Source: Hydractinia symbiolongicarpus (Eukaryota > Cnidaria > Hydrozoa > Anthoathecata > Hydractiniidae). From it: 64,000 bases of DNA. The translations under genes and the position numbers were made by a program. Shown here piece after piece: positions 1-12,700 of this stretch. The notes under the pieces are model-generated. The model was not told the origin of the DNA and ran no database searches. It saw only the letters and a list, made by a program, of their open reading frames with translations. Each line of letters begins with the position of its first letter. The first letter of the stretch is position 1. The DNA lies in assembly GCF_029227915.1 (NCBI RefSeq), contig NC_079875.1, positions 5,022,001-5,086,000 on the forward strand, in the 5' to 3' direction.

Positions 1-2544
1 ATTTAATGAGATTTGTCTCAATGTACCAAAGTTTTAATATAACCTTGCAGAGCTAAGCGAGATCGGCCTTTTACGTCACAGATGCGTGCGGCGAGTTTGT
101 TTTGATTCCTCTCATCGCAACACACAAACTTCTCGCATATTGCCCTTGATTGTTTTGTGTAAATGTATAAATATACAATAATGTTATTTAGGCTGCTGTT
201 TACTTGAAGAAATTCAAGCAATTTAGTTATGTGTATTTCACTGAATTGGTTGACTAGCAAGCACTGGGTTGCAAAACTTGTAGCTAGGGGAAACTTGGAA
301 ATTAGTAAATGATTTGCCCATCTGAACATAGCACTTCGTTGGTTCTCTAAGGTGCAGATATGGCTACATAATTTTCAAATGTTCGTATCATTCTAGGTGC
401 CCGACTGAAAGTAGCTAGGCAGAAATTTAACCTCATATTAACATTTACATTTTTTATTCATTTTGGCTGAACTTTAGAATTCTCATTTACCGTGAGTTCA
501 TATCTGTGTCTGCATTACTGCTTTTATATGATGACAAAGATTTTGCTGTATTTAAACAATACTTAGCTGAAACTGAATTCAACTATGGTGGACTCACTGC
601 TTGCAGTTATATTGGGTGAAAAAGGCTTCAGAAAAGTATTTACTTTAGAAGTATTTTTTTCTTTTACATTTGTGGCCTTAACATTTCCAAAAAGCCACCC
701 ATTACTGATAAATTCTGCTTTTTCTTTTCTTAATGACATGTTTTAAAACGCCTTGCAACTTTTTTATTTTTTACTCAGCAAGCTCACATTTATTTTGTAT
801 ATACACTTAATTTGCATCTAATTTATACAAAAACAAGGTTTTTTTCTGTTTAAAACATAAATAATTCAAAAATTTTATCAAAAGCATTATGCTGGTTTGA
901 AAATCGAGAACGACAAGTCTGCGTGTGATCTGTTTTCTCGATTTAATGTATCACTGCCTTAATAGTTTAGAAAGAATTGATATACGACTTTACGAACAGC
1001 AAAGCATTGCTACCTTGAGAAAAAAATGTTTCGGGAATAATTTTTTGAGGAAATTATTTTGGGGATTTTGGACCAAAATTAGTTTCATAAATTCGCACTT
1101 TTTAGAGCTCATCAAAATTCTGCTGCTGTTCAAAAATCGATTTTTATTGATATATACATCTATTTATTGTTATCATTCTGCTTGGAAAATATTTAAAATG
1201 CCAAACTAGCTAACCGTGAAGATTAATTCAGTATTCTCATAAGAGCATCCTATCACAAAAAGATGTCAGCAAAGAGACATTCCTTGCAACTAAATTTTTT
1301 GTTTACTAGCATAATTTTAGGTTGAATCTTATCTGACATTTCTGAGGTTAGAATAGCTTTTAAAATTTTCTGAATCTGTATCTTGGTCAAAATTGATATG
1401 CTGTCAAAACGGCTTATCGGCGTCTTTGAAAAGGGCTAAATTCTGAAACTCAGAATGTATGATGATAATAGAACTATTTTTTGGCTCAATTTCATCAAAC
1501 CAATCTAAAACCATATCATACCAAATCTCAAGTCAATATTTTAATTTTTACTGAAGTTATGGGACGCTTTATAAACTATATACTCGGTTTAGACTTTTTT
1601 TGTGATTTTTTATGTTCACTGCTTTGTAATTTGTATTAAAACTCTTGAGATAATATATCACAGTGGTGAGCTGTTAAATATCTACCACCATCTTCAATAC
1701 ATCCTGGATTTACCATATGCCTAATTGAGCGCTCAATAAAATTTGATTGAGTTTGATTTTCTGAAATTTCTTCATAGCGTGTTAAAAAAGGCCTAGCAAG
1801 AATCAGTTTAAGAAAATCTTCCTACCTTTTTCTCTTCCTCAAAATGGCTTTTTAAATTTTTCATGCCTGGTGTAATTTTATATTTTATCAGATAGGTTTA
1901 AAGGTACTCCTTAACAAGTTTCAAGTCAATAACTTTATTTTTTTACTGAAGCTTTTGCAATTTGAATTTTCTTGAATTAGGCCGGATAAATGTGCATTCA
2001 ATGATAAAATGGCTCCGACGGTTAACCTATTGGCTTTTTATATCTTTTATAGTAACCAAAGCATATAAGGTAATAAAACATGCCCACTAATAGCAACCTG
2101 ATATAATTTAAAACGTAATGTATATATATTTTGTAAAAAAAAAACATTTTCGATACTTTGTGCAAAATTATTTTGTCTATAAAGGACATGGGCGGCAATT
2201 TTATGCAACGTCAGTCTTTGCAAAAAGCTGCAAATCAAACCTGGCCACTTGGAAACAAATTGAGTTTCTTTCTTTTGTTCTTACCTTGATAGTGTGTTAG
2301 GTATAGTGTGCTAGCTAACAACTTTTCTAGCTTTATTAAACATTCCCAGCTATTGAAATATTGTCATGTAAGCAGTATTACTTTATGATGTCTTATTTTA
2401 TACTCTCATTGCTTAGTAATGCTTTTTATTAAATTTTTCACTTTAAAAAAAACTTGATACTGCTGATACACCTCCGCCATTTTAAAAGGAACAGCTTCCT
2501 CCTGTTGGTCACAGACTCGCCGCCTCGCCAAAATGTTTTGTATG
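1..2544. other. No gene seen
   Basis: AT-rich. The open stretches are short and show no domain or splice pattern. The text around 1380-2000 resembles a dispersed repeat (phrases such as AAGTCAATA and TTTTTACTGAAG recur at 1531 and 1922). Confidence 0.6.
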
Positions 2545-2730
2545 ACGCAATAATTATTTGACATATCCGCGCCAATCAGGTTTCATATCGGACCAGCCTC
2601 CTCCAGGGCCATGTTCGTATCGCCGTCCCGGGGTCAGAAAAGATACAAGATGCCCTGGGGACGAGGTTGTGTTTCACTGTGTCCCCACATCAAATATCCT
2701 CATTCTGCAACATTTTTCGCTCAAACTCTT

Positions 2731-2790
2731 TGTTGCTGCAACAAAAAAAAAATTCAAATCAATTTGAATTTTTTTTTTGTTGCTGCAACA
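2731..2790. repeat. Perfect 29-bp hairpin
   Basis: Arms 2731-2759 and 2762-2790 are exact inverted copies (TGTTGCTGCAACA, ten A, TTCAAAT) with a two-base loop. The outer part TGTTGCTGCAACA is itself a palindrome. Confidence 0.9.
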
Positions 2791-2969
2791 AAATTTTCAT
2801 GTTGCAAATGAGGATCAGGAACAATTCCTCGTATCCCCGCACTTTGAGGAAAATTTTTGCAACATTATTTTATTTTAACCATCAAATTCGTTGAAAAACT
2901 CAAGACAAATTAAAACAAAAGTTTTTCAATCACAACAAATTAGACAAAAACTGATCCGGGATTGATACT

Positions 2970-3278
2970 CTAAAGTTCTGAATGATTCACTGCTTCAAGA
3001 TATCTTAATGTGATACAACACGTTTCCTCTGGTTTTATGCATTCTTCCATAGTGGTATCTTGCGTATGCAAAATTGGAGCAAGTAGATGGACCAGTTTAT
3101 CAAAATGAACAACGTCCATCCTTACATATCCTTTGAATCCTTCTAGATCTTCTTCCCTTAATTCTTTGAACAAGGTGTGGAAGGCTCCATAAACCTTCCT
3201 ACGTTGTAACCATGGCCTTGTCCAAATAGATCGTTTGGTTGTTTTTCTTTGTTTCTTCTTCATCGAGAAGAAGTGCAA
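2970..3278 (-). pseudogene. PIF/Harbinger transposase N-terminal fragment
   Basis: About 100 residues with RSIWTRPWLQRRKVYGAFHT, then FKGYVRMDVVHFDKLVHLL and PEETCCITLRYL, the conserved N-terminal region of Harbinger-type (HARBI1-like) transposases. The DDE part is absent. It lies inside a 0.9-kb remnant with hairpins on both sides (2731-2790 and 3402-3443). Confidence 0.75.
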
Positions 3279-3382
3279 TAGAAGCTATTATTATACTTCG
3301 ATCAACTGCGACGGCATTAATCACTGTCACACATGTTTCGGTTTCATTTTCATAAATTTTGTTTCATGTGCTGGAACTCATG

Positions 3383-3460
3383 CGACACGGAAACAACTTT
3401 GCATGCGATTGCAACAAAACAATTTTTTTGTTGCAATCGCATGAAAATTGTTGCCGTGTC
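3383..3460. repeat. Extended hairpin
   Basis: Perfect inner arms CATGCGATTGCAACAAAA at 3402-3419 and 3426-3443. Pairing continues imperfectly outward to GACACGG and CCGTGTC. It probably marks the right end of the Harbinger remnant. Confidence 0.85.
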
Positions 3461-3545
3461 CCCGTAGCTTTACGCTCTGCGGGGAATATAAAAATTTGTC
3501 CTCACAAGCGCTTCGCTAGTGCCCAGACCTGCACGGTATGAAACT

Positions 3546-6500
3546 CCGTAATGGTTTCATTAATTTAATATCGGATATTGACGTTAAGTGTTATTGACGT
3601 CGCACCGTAACGTCAGAAGATTTAACATTTGAGACATACTTTTTCCGTCACATACACTCCGTATTATTATATAAGAAAAAAATCTTTTTTATTTGCGTGG
3701 TAATAAAACTCATGCCAAAATAGATGATTACATACCGTATTAAATAACTTGTGTGTCTGGAAAATTTGTTATGACGTTTTGTGACAGATTGTTCGGTTCC
3801 AATGCGGAAAGCCTTGTGTTCAATCCCTGGCCAAATTGAAACGCACGGTATAAAAATCTGAATCCATCACTGATTAGTGTCATATAAAAAATGGGTTAAT
3901 GTCTCAGGTGATTGTTCGGCTACTCTAGGTACTACTCAAACTAGCTTATAAAACTTGTTCGTTCTACTATTTTGCCTCAGAGAGTCATTTCACAAATATC
4001 ATTGATCACTTCTTACATTGGTCAGCTTTACGGTTTCAGAGCTGTACATACAGGAGATTAAGAGAACAGTTAAGTGATGAAAAAATCCGACAAAATTTAA
4101 TACAGATATTCTTCTACTATTTTGCTTAGTTATTTTGCCAAAATTCCGTCCCTGATGTCAAAGGAACGGTAAAACGGCACACCCTCTTCTTTCAATGCAA
4201 AACTAAAAATAAGTCCCAAAAATAGGTTTTGGGCCATAGTTGTGTAATATCAACATAACGCTAAAAAAAATTTTCTTAGAGGAATCTTTTTCCCAAGACG
4301 TTTTTTGACTTTCTTTTTCTAGCTAATAAGAAAGAAGCTCCTATTAATGCTGTTGTGTGACTAAGGGTCCGGCGAAGGAATGCCAGTACATGAATTTTAA
4401 GCGATTAAATTGTTATCTGAAGACCTTTGTAAGGGTTCATTTATTTCGCATGTTGCTCTTAGCTATGCAAAAATAAATCTGTTAAAGTTTAAAGGAACCT
4501 TAAGTACTTGAAGGTTTTTTGCTATCTTTTCAGAGAGCTTACTATTTTCATATGCGTATAACGGCTAGAAAAAGTATCCTCATTACAAACACTCCGTTTT
4601 AAAAATATGATAATAGAATTTGGGTTTTTTTAGGAATAATTTCATTTAATTTCCAACTTTTGTTTCCAGCTGTTAAAATTGTTCATCATATAGAAAATGA
4701 AAGACGCACTATAAGCACATTTTTTTAAGTGCGTTGTGTTTTTAAGACAAATGTTTTTTTAAAAGAAGTAACGATCCTCTAGGAAAAGTGAAATAATTTC
4801 CATTTTAACCCTATTACACAAACATTGGTTATATGAATAATTTGAAAATGACGTCATCAGTAAACACATGACCTTTAAAATAAAAAATCTGGTACTGGAA
4901 ATACAAAATCTATTGTCTGCATTTTAATAACACAGCAACAATATTAGCATAAGAACAATAGACACATAACACTGTGACGGTATGTCTTTCTGGAAAAAGA
5001 ATTTTAGAAAAGTCACAAAATTTTAACATCCAATCCCATGCATAGTGTTCAGCTAATTCCTACCATTTCTTTTAAATTCCTTGTATATACCTCGGAGGAA
5101 GACTTTTCCCCAAGTATATACCAATGACACTCGCCACTTGGTTGAGAAAAACCACACAGACAAGCCATGATAAACCTCACATCTCTAAACTTTCAAATCT
5201 TCAATTATATCCCCTCTGAAGTTCCTTAAAATTCCCGTTAAAAGTTTTTACTGCTAAGCTGGTTCAGTATCTGCAAAAACATGCGCTGTGTATCTTGGTT
5301 TAATGGCTATCAACATTCTCAACAAAATATTGAAAGAAATAAAACAAATCTGCCATGATTAAAAGTCACGAAATTTTTGATAACCTATCGAAACTGGTTT
5401 AATCCTGTTTAAATATAGAAAGCTAATTTTAAGTGAAAGTTACAGATCAACAACAAGCTGAGGATTGTTGACATTCAAAACTTCAATTGACATTCAAATC
5501 TTTTACCGAAACTAAAGTGGGAGTGGTTGATCTCACCGTAATCTCACTAATCTGTTTAGTTGATGATGGCTGTGTTAAAACGTTCCCCGCTGAAATGTAA
5601 ACTAATTGTGACGCTGGTATAAACACAACTGTAGCAATAAATTTCGATGTTCATCAGCCATTACGTAAGCTTGCCTCAATTGGACTCGCTATGGGTCAAA
5701 GAAATTACGAATTTTTCCAAAATAAGAGATGAATTTTTAATTTTTAAAACCTTTATCATTTCATTGAGATTTTCAACACATTTGGCTTATTTATTAGCCA
5801 TTTACCATAATATATAAAATAACGCAAAAATGTTATTTTAAAATACAACTGAATTTATATGTTAAAATAATGTGGCAATTGTTCATAAATGGACGGATGG
5901 CCGAGTCGTTCAGATGTCAGCCTCAGAAAGGTTGTAATTGAAACCGGAAAGTTTGAGGTATACAAGTTTGAATCCGACTTTGTCTGAAAAGTTAGTTAAT
6001 GTTCTGAAGCAGTCTATGCTATGCTAAGAAACTATGCACCTATAAGTAAGTCAGACACCAACATTGAAATTATCATTTAAATGAATCCGGGGGTTAAAAA
6101 TACGACATAAACTTTTGTCGCTGTTCTTATTTCGAATTTTGTTATTGTTACACTTCTTTGACGGTGCTGACGTCACTTCCAAAACATTCACTTACTTTGA
6201 CGTGCACACTGAACTAAGTTCCAGTGACTAATAAAAAAAATCACACACCGACACCATCGCAGAGTCAAAAATGTTTGATTCGAAGTACTAGTCACCCATT
6301 CCAGAGTCCTTGATTGACAACACATTTTTAACATGCCAAGAAATACCGAGATAAAAATAATTCGGGAGTCTTCCTTACACAGGTCAAACGGACTATAAAC
6401 TTTATAAAAACGTTCTTCTGCTTTCAACTAAACACTGAAAGAGCGTATATTTAGGTAAATTACCCTAACAACGGATGAGAAAATGTTTTCACGGTTTAAT

Positions 6501-6709
6501 GAAGACCAAAATAGTTTCTCACAACAGAAAACTGATGTCCGAATTTTGTCGAAAAGTGTCAAAGGTAGAGAGCTCGAAATTGAAGAGTAACTTATAAAAC
6601 GTCTACGTGGAGGGTTGATATGATGACATTAGAATGATAATATTGACTTTTGGAGAAATATATACATACGAAGTTGAGGTGAAACCACATATTTTATTGC
6701 AACTTCAAA
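3546..6709. other. Upstream region of the A2M gene, no gene seen
   Basis: Contains tRNA-like SINE traces at about 3785-3840 (TTGTGTTCAATCCC, box B-like) and 5890-5980. No open frame with recognisable content. The A2M promoter should lie near 6600, but I see no decisive TATA or initiator. Confidence 0.5.
5890..5985 (+). repeat. tRNA-derived SINE-like copy
   Basis: GGACGGATGGCCGAGTCG (box A-like, as in Ser/Leu tRNAs) and, later, AGTTTGAATCC (box B-like). The expected 3' acceptor strand does not pair with the 5' end, so it is not a working tRNA gene. Confidence 0.5.
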
Positions 6710-6762
6710 ATGGAAACATTGAAGCTGTTAATTTTGTTTGTGATTATAAATTACATTGCAAC
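6710..6762 (+). CDS. A2M exon 1: start codon and signal peptide
   Basis: ATG at 6710 opens a strongly hydrophobic leader, METLKLLILFVIINYIAT, followed directly by a GTAAGT donor. It ends in phase 2, and the next exon (13931) starts with the single base needed to complete the codon. The predicted mature protein would start near EVVVRNATLC. It is separated from exon 2 by a 7.2-kb intron that holds a complete DNA transposon. The assignment rests on the leader, donor and phase, not on homology, so a different first exon is possible. Confidence 0.72.
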
Positions 6763-9700
6763 GTAAGTTTTACTTTGAATTTTATATTTTTAGGATGTAT
6801 TTTCATTTATTGTTGTTTCTTATTTGGCATGGTACCTTCTTATTAGCTTTGTACAGCAAAATCAGTAAAGCTCATCATGTTAGAATCACTAGCTACATTC
6901 CTATTTATATCTTAAGGGAGGATTTTTAATAAGGGCATATCATTTTTACCGTCATGGAGGTTGTTGTTTCATGATATATATATATCAGATATTGTGGCGT
7001 GTGTTATTCGTCAACACACCTTTTTTGTTTATGTTATTGACAATATTTTTTTTGACTGTAATACTCTTCATAGAGAAACGCGGAAAGTAATTCGTTTTTA
7101 ACTCTCATTTGGTAGTCGGCTAAAAAGACCATTTAAATCTATTTTGATTTTCACTACAAATGATGGTACCGGCTGAAATGCTTCAATGTTGACAAAATAA
7201 AAGCAGGTAAGATTAAACACCATCTTTTGGCACTGGTTACAACTTTGCCTCTAACATATTGATTGCTCGAGCCAGACCACATTACCAACTATTTTTACAC
7301 TCATTTACCTTACTAAGACGTTTTATTATAATTATTTATTTAACAGCTAAAAACTGTTTTTATTTTATTTTACTAATAAATTAGTTAATAAAAAACTATC
7401 CAAATATATTTTTAAAATACAAACACAGTTAATAAATAAGTCACAATTTGTCAAATTTATCTTCAGCGAGGTATTGTCTGGATCAACGACGTTTGCCTGG
7501 ACGAATATGTTTTACACGCGGTTGAAAAATTATCGTTCGCTCAAGTTTAAATAAAATAAACAAAGCAAGCAATAAAAAAATCAACACTCAAACAAACATA
7601 AATATCATATTTTAGGATTTTAGGTTAACGTGATATACCAAACGGAAAGTTTGTTGTTACATTCTTTCAGCTTGTTTTCAATCGTGTAGTCCGAAACGGA
7701 AACAGTGATGGTTACAGTTACGTTCGTGCAGACAATTGAGTTTTATTTTCATAGTTTAAAACGTCAGCATTTTTGATGTGGTATAGAGAACTTATTTTCA
7801 ATCAAATTGGAAAGAAGCCTTTAGTATATAATTATATCAAGTGCTAATTCAAATTCCAATTATATAGCCAGCTGATACAATTTGCAAATTGTATTCGCTG
7901 TAAATAATATTTTAAGCTTATTGGCCAAGTATTATTATTCCGAATATTTATACAGGATATACCCACTTCTGTGCTGGAAACACTGTTTTCAATGTGGCTC
8001 CTGTGTTAGGAATGTATACATTAACTATACACCGGCATTACCTACCCAATTTCCCTCACATGACATGGGTTGAACAATAGCTGTGCTAAAGACACCTGCT
8101 AAACATGTCCGCACTGTGGACCGAACCACGGACCTTGTGATTACGAAGCGAACTCCATAACCACCAGGCCACGCGCCTTTTTATTAACAACTTATGTTTT
8201 TAAATAGAAGCTCAGTATTGCTGTACTTATTACTTGCTGCTTATATCTACACGATAAAACTAAACTCACGTATTTTCTCTTTCTTCGGAGTTTTGAACTT
8301 TTGTTAAGTCATGATGCAGAACAAAACCCTGAAAACAAGGATGAAGGTTGCTTGCTCCGTCAGAGTCCTAATCAATACTAAAGTTTAGGTGTATTATTTT
8401 ACATAACTTAAATAATTCTTTAAACAATATAAATCCTAGACTTAATAATTCATGATATTTTCTTCAGGATGTTTGTTGCATAGCGTTGTTGTTTGCGTGT
8501 TTTGCTTAAAAAAAGGGGCTTCGGGAAAAACATACCACAACATTTTTACCAACCTTGTCACCAAGGCTCTTTTACAGCTTTGTCCCATTATAATATCATA
8601 GGTGTAGTAATACCGGGGGGAAAAAGTTGCATCGAAAAGAATCCTGGAGGTGAAATTGTTTTATACGTTGACAGTTTCAACACTTTGGTCGGTTAAAAAT
8701 ATAACATGACGTAAAACAATGAAATGTAGCACGATTTATTCTCGACGTCATTTGTTTATGTTTTAAATAAGAAAGAAAGAAGTAAATAAATACAGTTATT
8801 GACACAACGAATATTTTTGTTTGAATGTGCGTTAAAAGATTATGTTTGTTAAGCTATATACTCAGTATGAAGATTATTTAAAAAATTATAAAATTTTATT
8901 CTTTCCTCAATAATCATACGATATGTTAAAATAATTAAATAATTATAAAAAAAGTATTTGTGCGTGCATTTCCAACGAATTAACAAAATCCTGCATATCG
9001 ACAAGAGGTTATTGTTTAAACCTCAGGTTAAACTTTTTGGGCGACTTGGCAACTAGGGTGGCTTGAAATCCCCTCTTTTCTTCGACCTCTAATTCCTCAT
9101 AGACACCGTATTTCCATAAATATCGCGCAAATGGTGGATGATAAGCACAGAAGTAAATATACCTTCCCCTAATTTCATAAATTATAATCATTATGACGTC
9201 ATTCAAAATTTTATAATGGTTCTTTTACGAAATTAGGTAATTTGTTCTACCTTTTGCTAAGGAACTTAGGGATAATAATTATTTTCAGTATCGACCTCTT
9301 TAATTGAGTTTGACGTAATTATGAAATTCGGGAACGGTCTTAATAGACCTTTATAATGATAAAAAAATAATAATAATAAAAAAATTTGGACGGAATTTTT
9401 TCCTGATTTTCCCCCTGGAAACTTGATAACCATAATTCACAATGACAACAGGTGGCTTCTACTAAATTTACTTCTCTAGAAGTTACCTAAAAATTGTAAA
9501 AAAAAAATAGATCCTTCTCTCAAGATAAGTATGCTTAAGTTAAGTACTCATCTCTGAAACCTCCCCTCTGACCAAAAGGGGTTACCAGACAACGAAACAG
9601 CCTTGTTACTAGGTCTCTGCTTCTTTCTCATCAGCAAACAGCACACCATGCACTTTTGTTGGTCCCCTGGGTTTTTAGGCTTTTTGGTTTAGGGTAAGAC

Positions 9701-12700
9701 TTTGAAAATCTTTTTTTTTACACGGACATTTCCGCACCTACATTGATACTCTTTATGCGGGTCTGAAATATTTTCTTGAGGGAGCAGCACATGTTGAACA
9801 CATGGCAGAAACAAAACATGAAGTCTACAGTAAATTTATTGTGCTGTATGCTGTATCTATGAAATTACCATTTCTTTACAAGAGAAACATAGTATAGTTG
9901 GCACTACCTATCCAAATTTGTAAGTGTAAAACAGTTGATCTGGCCTGTAATATCTATCTATAGTAGCCCCTCCCCTCTATGTGTAATCCATATTTCAAAT
10001 CAAAGATGTGCTGCATCCTGATGAATTTTGCTCATTGAAATAGAATTTTAAGGTTTAACTAGCTTTTATGTGACAAAATTGTTGTTATTTTGTATTGAGT
10101 AAGGAAAGAATCACAGTGGCTATGTTCATGTTTCTTTCACGTACAACAAATACCTTAAGGGAACTTATTTTGGCGGGAACTAATTTTGGCGGACGAAGGA
10201 AATCTAAAAAAAATTTAATTTTGGCGGGAACTAATTTTGGCGGATCAACGAAATTTTTAATTTTGGCGGGAACTTATTTTGGCGGGTGGCGGTTTTTTTT
10301 AATTTTGGCGGGAACTTATTTTGGCGGGTCAGCGGATTTTTTAATTTTGGCGGGAACTAATTTTGGCGAGTGAAGGATTTTTTCAAATTTCAACGAAAAT
10401 TTTCTTTGGTAAAGATGTAGAAATAAGCATTACAAAGCAAAGAATTTTAAAACAAATACTAAAAATCTACTCTTCTTCATCGTCTATGATAATGTCAAAT
10501 GCATTCCGACTAAAGTCTATGTCATCCTCGTCACGCGTGTACTCCTCTTCTTTGTCATCGTCATTTTCGACTCGCACGTTGATGAAGCTATCCTTTAATA
10601 AATCTGGCGCATTGATTATGTCGGTTATGGGCTGAGTAATTACACTATTGCTTTCTGGCAGCGGTGATAGATCTTGAAAAGGGTCAAGGGATTCAAGTGA
10701 AGTGGATCCCATGCGAACTGCGTCGTAAATTCCAGATGCTTTCCACCCATTCAAAACGACTTCACGGCCATCTGCCGAAGTGATATGGTTATAAAACTGG
10801 AGGAGCCAACTTGCATGAAGAGGCTTGATGGTGGTCAGCTTTAATTGAATATTTATATCTTCGATCTTTTTGTTAAGGGATAGCTCTTTCTCGATCTGTT
10901 TTGAATACCATTCAGTGAACAAATTTCTCATGAATTGCTTGCAATGATTATTCACAGTAAGATCCAAGGGCTGGAATATATGTGTCATGTTACTTGGAAC
11001 CAAAACCAGGAAGATGTTGTTCTTCTTCAGCAATTCGGTAACTTCCTCAGTAATTTGTCCTCGAAAGACATCGAATATTAGAAGAGCAGCTTGCTTTGGG
11101 TTATTTAACTTCTTCCTCTGGTCTTCAACGTGCTTTAGAACGATCTCTTTGATGACTTTGATGGATTCTTGTGTATTGCTGTAGTGTTTGGGATTAACGC
11201 TTAGTGAGAACGATTCGGGGAATTCAAACTTTGGGAGGCTTTGATTTGTTTTCCCCCCATATATCAGTTGCATTGGCAGAAAAGAACCATCAAGCGTAAT
11301 AATAAAGGTACCAGTAAGGCATCTTTTGTCGGAAGATCCAACGATAGGGACGGACGATGAACCCTTTTTCGCCATGGTGTGATTCATTCTTGGAACAAAC
11401 TTAAGAGGTGTCTGGTCCAGATTCATAACAAGTTGGTGAGGGATGCTGTGTTGTTCGATGGTCGAAACAATATCGTGAAGAAATAGTAATTCGCACTCCT
11501 TTTTGGCTCCTTCAGTGATTTCAACTTTGGAGGTCGTTTTCATTCTTTTCTTGAAACCCATTCTCTTGAAGAGGCTTTTTGCCCAACTGTTATCAATTTT
11601 AATATGCCCCAACTCAAATTGAGGGTTTCGTGATATTAGAGCTTTCGCTGCAGCGGTTGCAACTGTTCTTGAAACAACACCTCCTCGATTTCTCAGTGCA
11701 ATTAAAAATCTTTGTACCATCTCATCTAGACTGCCAAGGAACAGAGGTCTACCGCGTTTCAAAGGAACAAATTTGGTTACCACGCTACGTTTTTCTCGGG
11801 TTGAATCTTTCAGCTCTTTTTTGTAAAGATTGCCAAATCTTCGAGCTGTACTCTCACTTAACGGCCTGTCTTTGGTTTGAAACTTTGTGATTGCAGCCGC
11901 ACCACCATGAATCGCAACATATTTTCCGATATCAAATCTTTCTTTTTCTGACCAACGGTTGTATGATTTTTTGCCACTGGATTTAACATTTTCAGTCGCG
12001 TCTGTAACAGCTTCGTAGTCTAACGAACCAAGGGATGATTCTTGCTGGAAGTCAGTTGGTTGTGGGCCTAAAATGAATAAAACGAACCACTATGTAATTG
12101 CGAATTTTGACCAAAAATTAAAAATTTTCAAACAAAGAAAGAAACTTCTTCGCAGGTAGGTATAACAAAAAAAAACATCAAAGAGAAATACTTACTTTGT
12201 TCCCTAGAACTGTTTGAAGGTGTTTCGTCTGAAGTTTTTTCCTTTTCAGCGGCCCTTTGTTGAGCTTCTTTCTCTTGTAATTTAGCTAACTTCCTGATGT
12301 AAGACATTTTGAAAGCCGGGAGATAAAAAAGGAAACGTAAGTTATCTGTATCCTGTATATTTACTCGAACATAAACATTCCATTCACTTGGCCTATATTT
12401 ACACTAAAAATCGAACAAAAACATTCTTTTTTTCTTGGCTAAGGCCCGTTTAGACTACCCAATCGAACAAAAACATTCTTTTTTTCTTCGCTAAGGCCCG
12501 TTTAGACTAACCAATCGAACAAAAACATTCTATTTAATTGGGAAAGTTCGGTCTACACTGACAAATAGAACAAAAACGTTCTATTTTCATGCTAGGCAAT
12601 TAAAAAATCGATCGATTGACATTTTTGTTTTTCATCAGAGCTAGAAAAGAAAAGACGTCCATATGGCTTACAACAAGACGTTCGAGTTTACAGCTGCTGT

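Larger units (their letters stand above)
2545..3545. mobile_element. Harbinger-derived remnant
   Basis: Contains the transposase fragment and, near each end, foldback sequences and TGTCCCC/GACACGG motifs. CCCTGGGGACGAGGTT at about 2653 also appears (as complement) at the edge of the repeat at 56055-56252. Exact ends not determined. Confidence 0.5.

Noticed and set aside
5890-5985. Working tRNA gene
   Set aside because: Box A and box B are present, but the 5' and 3' acceptor strands do not pair and there is no clear anticodon arm, so it fits a SINE or pseudogene.
6188-6427. 79-codon open frame on - upstream of A2M
   Set aside because: No recognisable domain, low hydrophobic/helical order and no splice partners; probably chance.
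10095-10373. 92-codon open frame on + with repeated LILAGTNFGG
   Set aside because: It is the translation of the transposon's subterminal TTTTGGCGGGAACT array; the unit length happens to keep frame. No start context or conservation.
10157-10376. CRISPR array in the TTTTGGCGGG repeats
   Set aside because: Repeats are short, spacers are A/T filler of varying length, the region is the end of a DNA transposon and the genome is eukaryotic.
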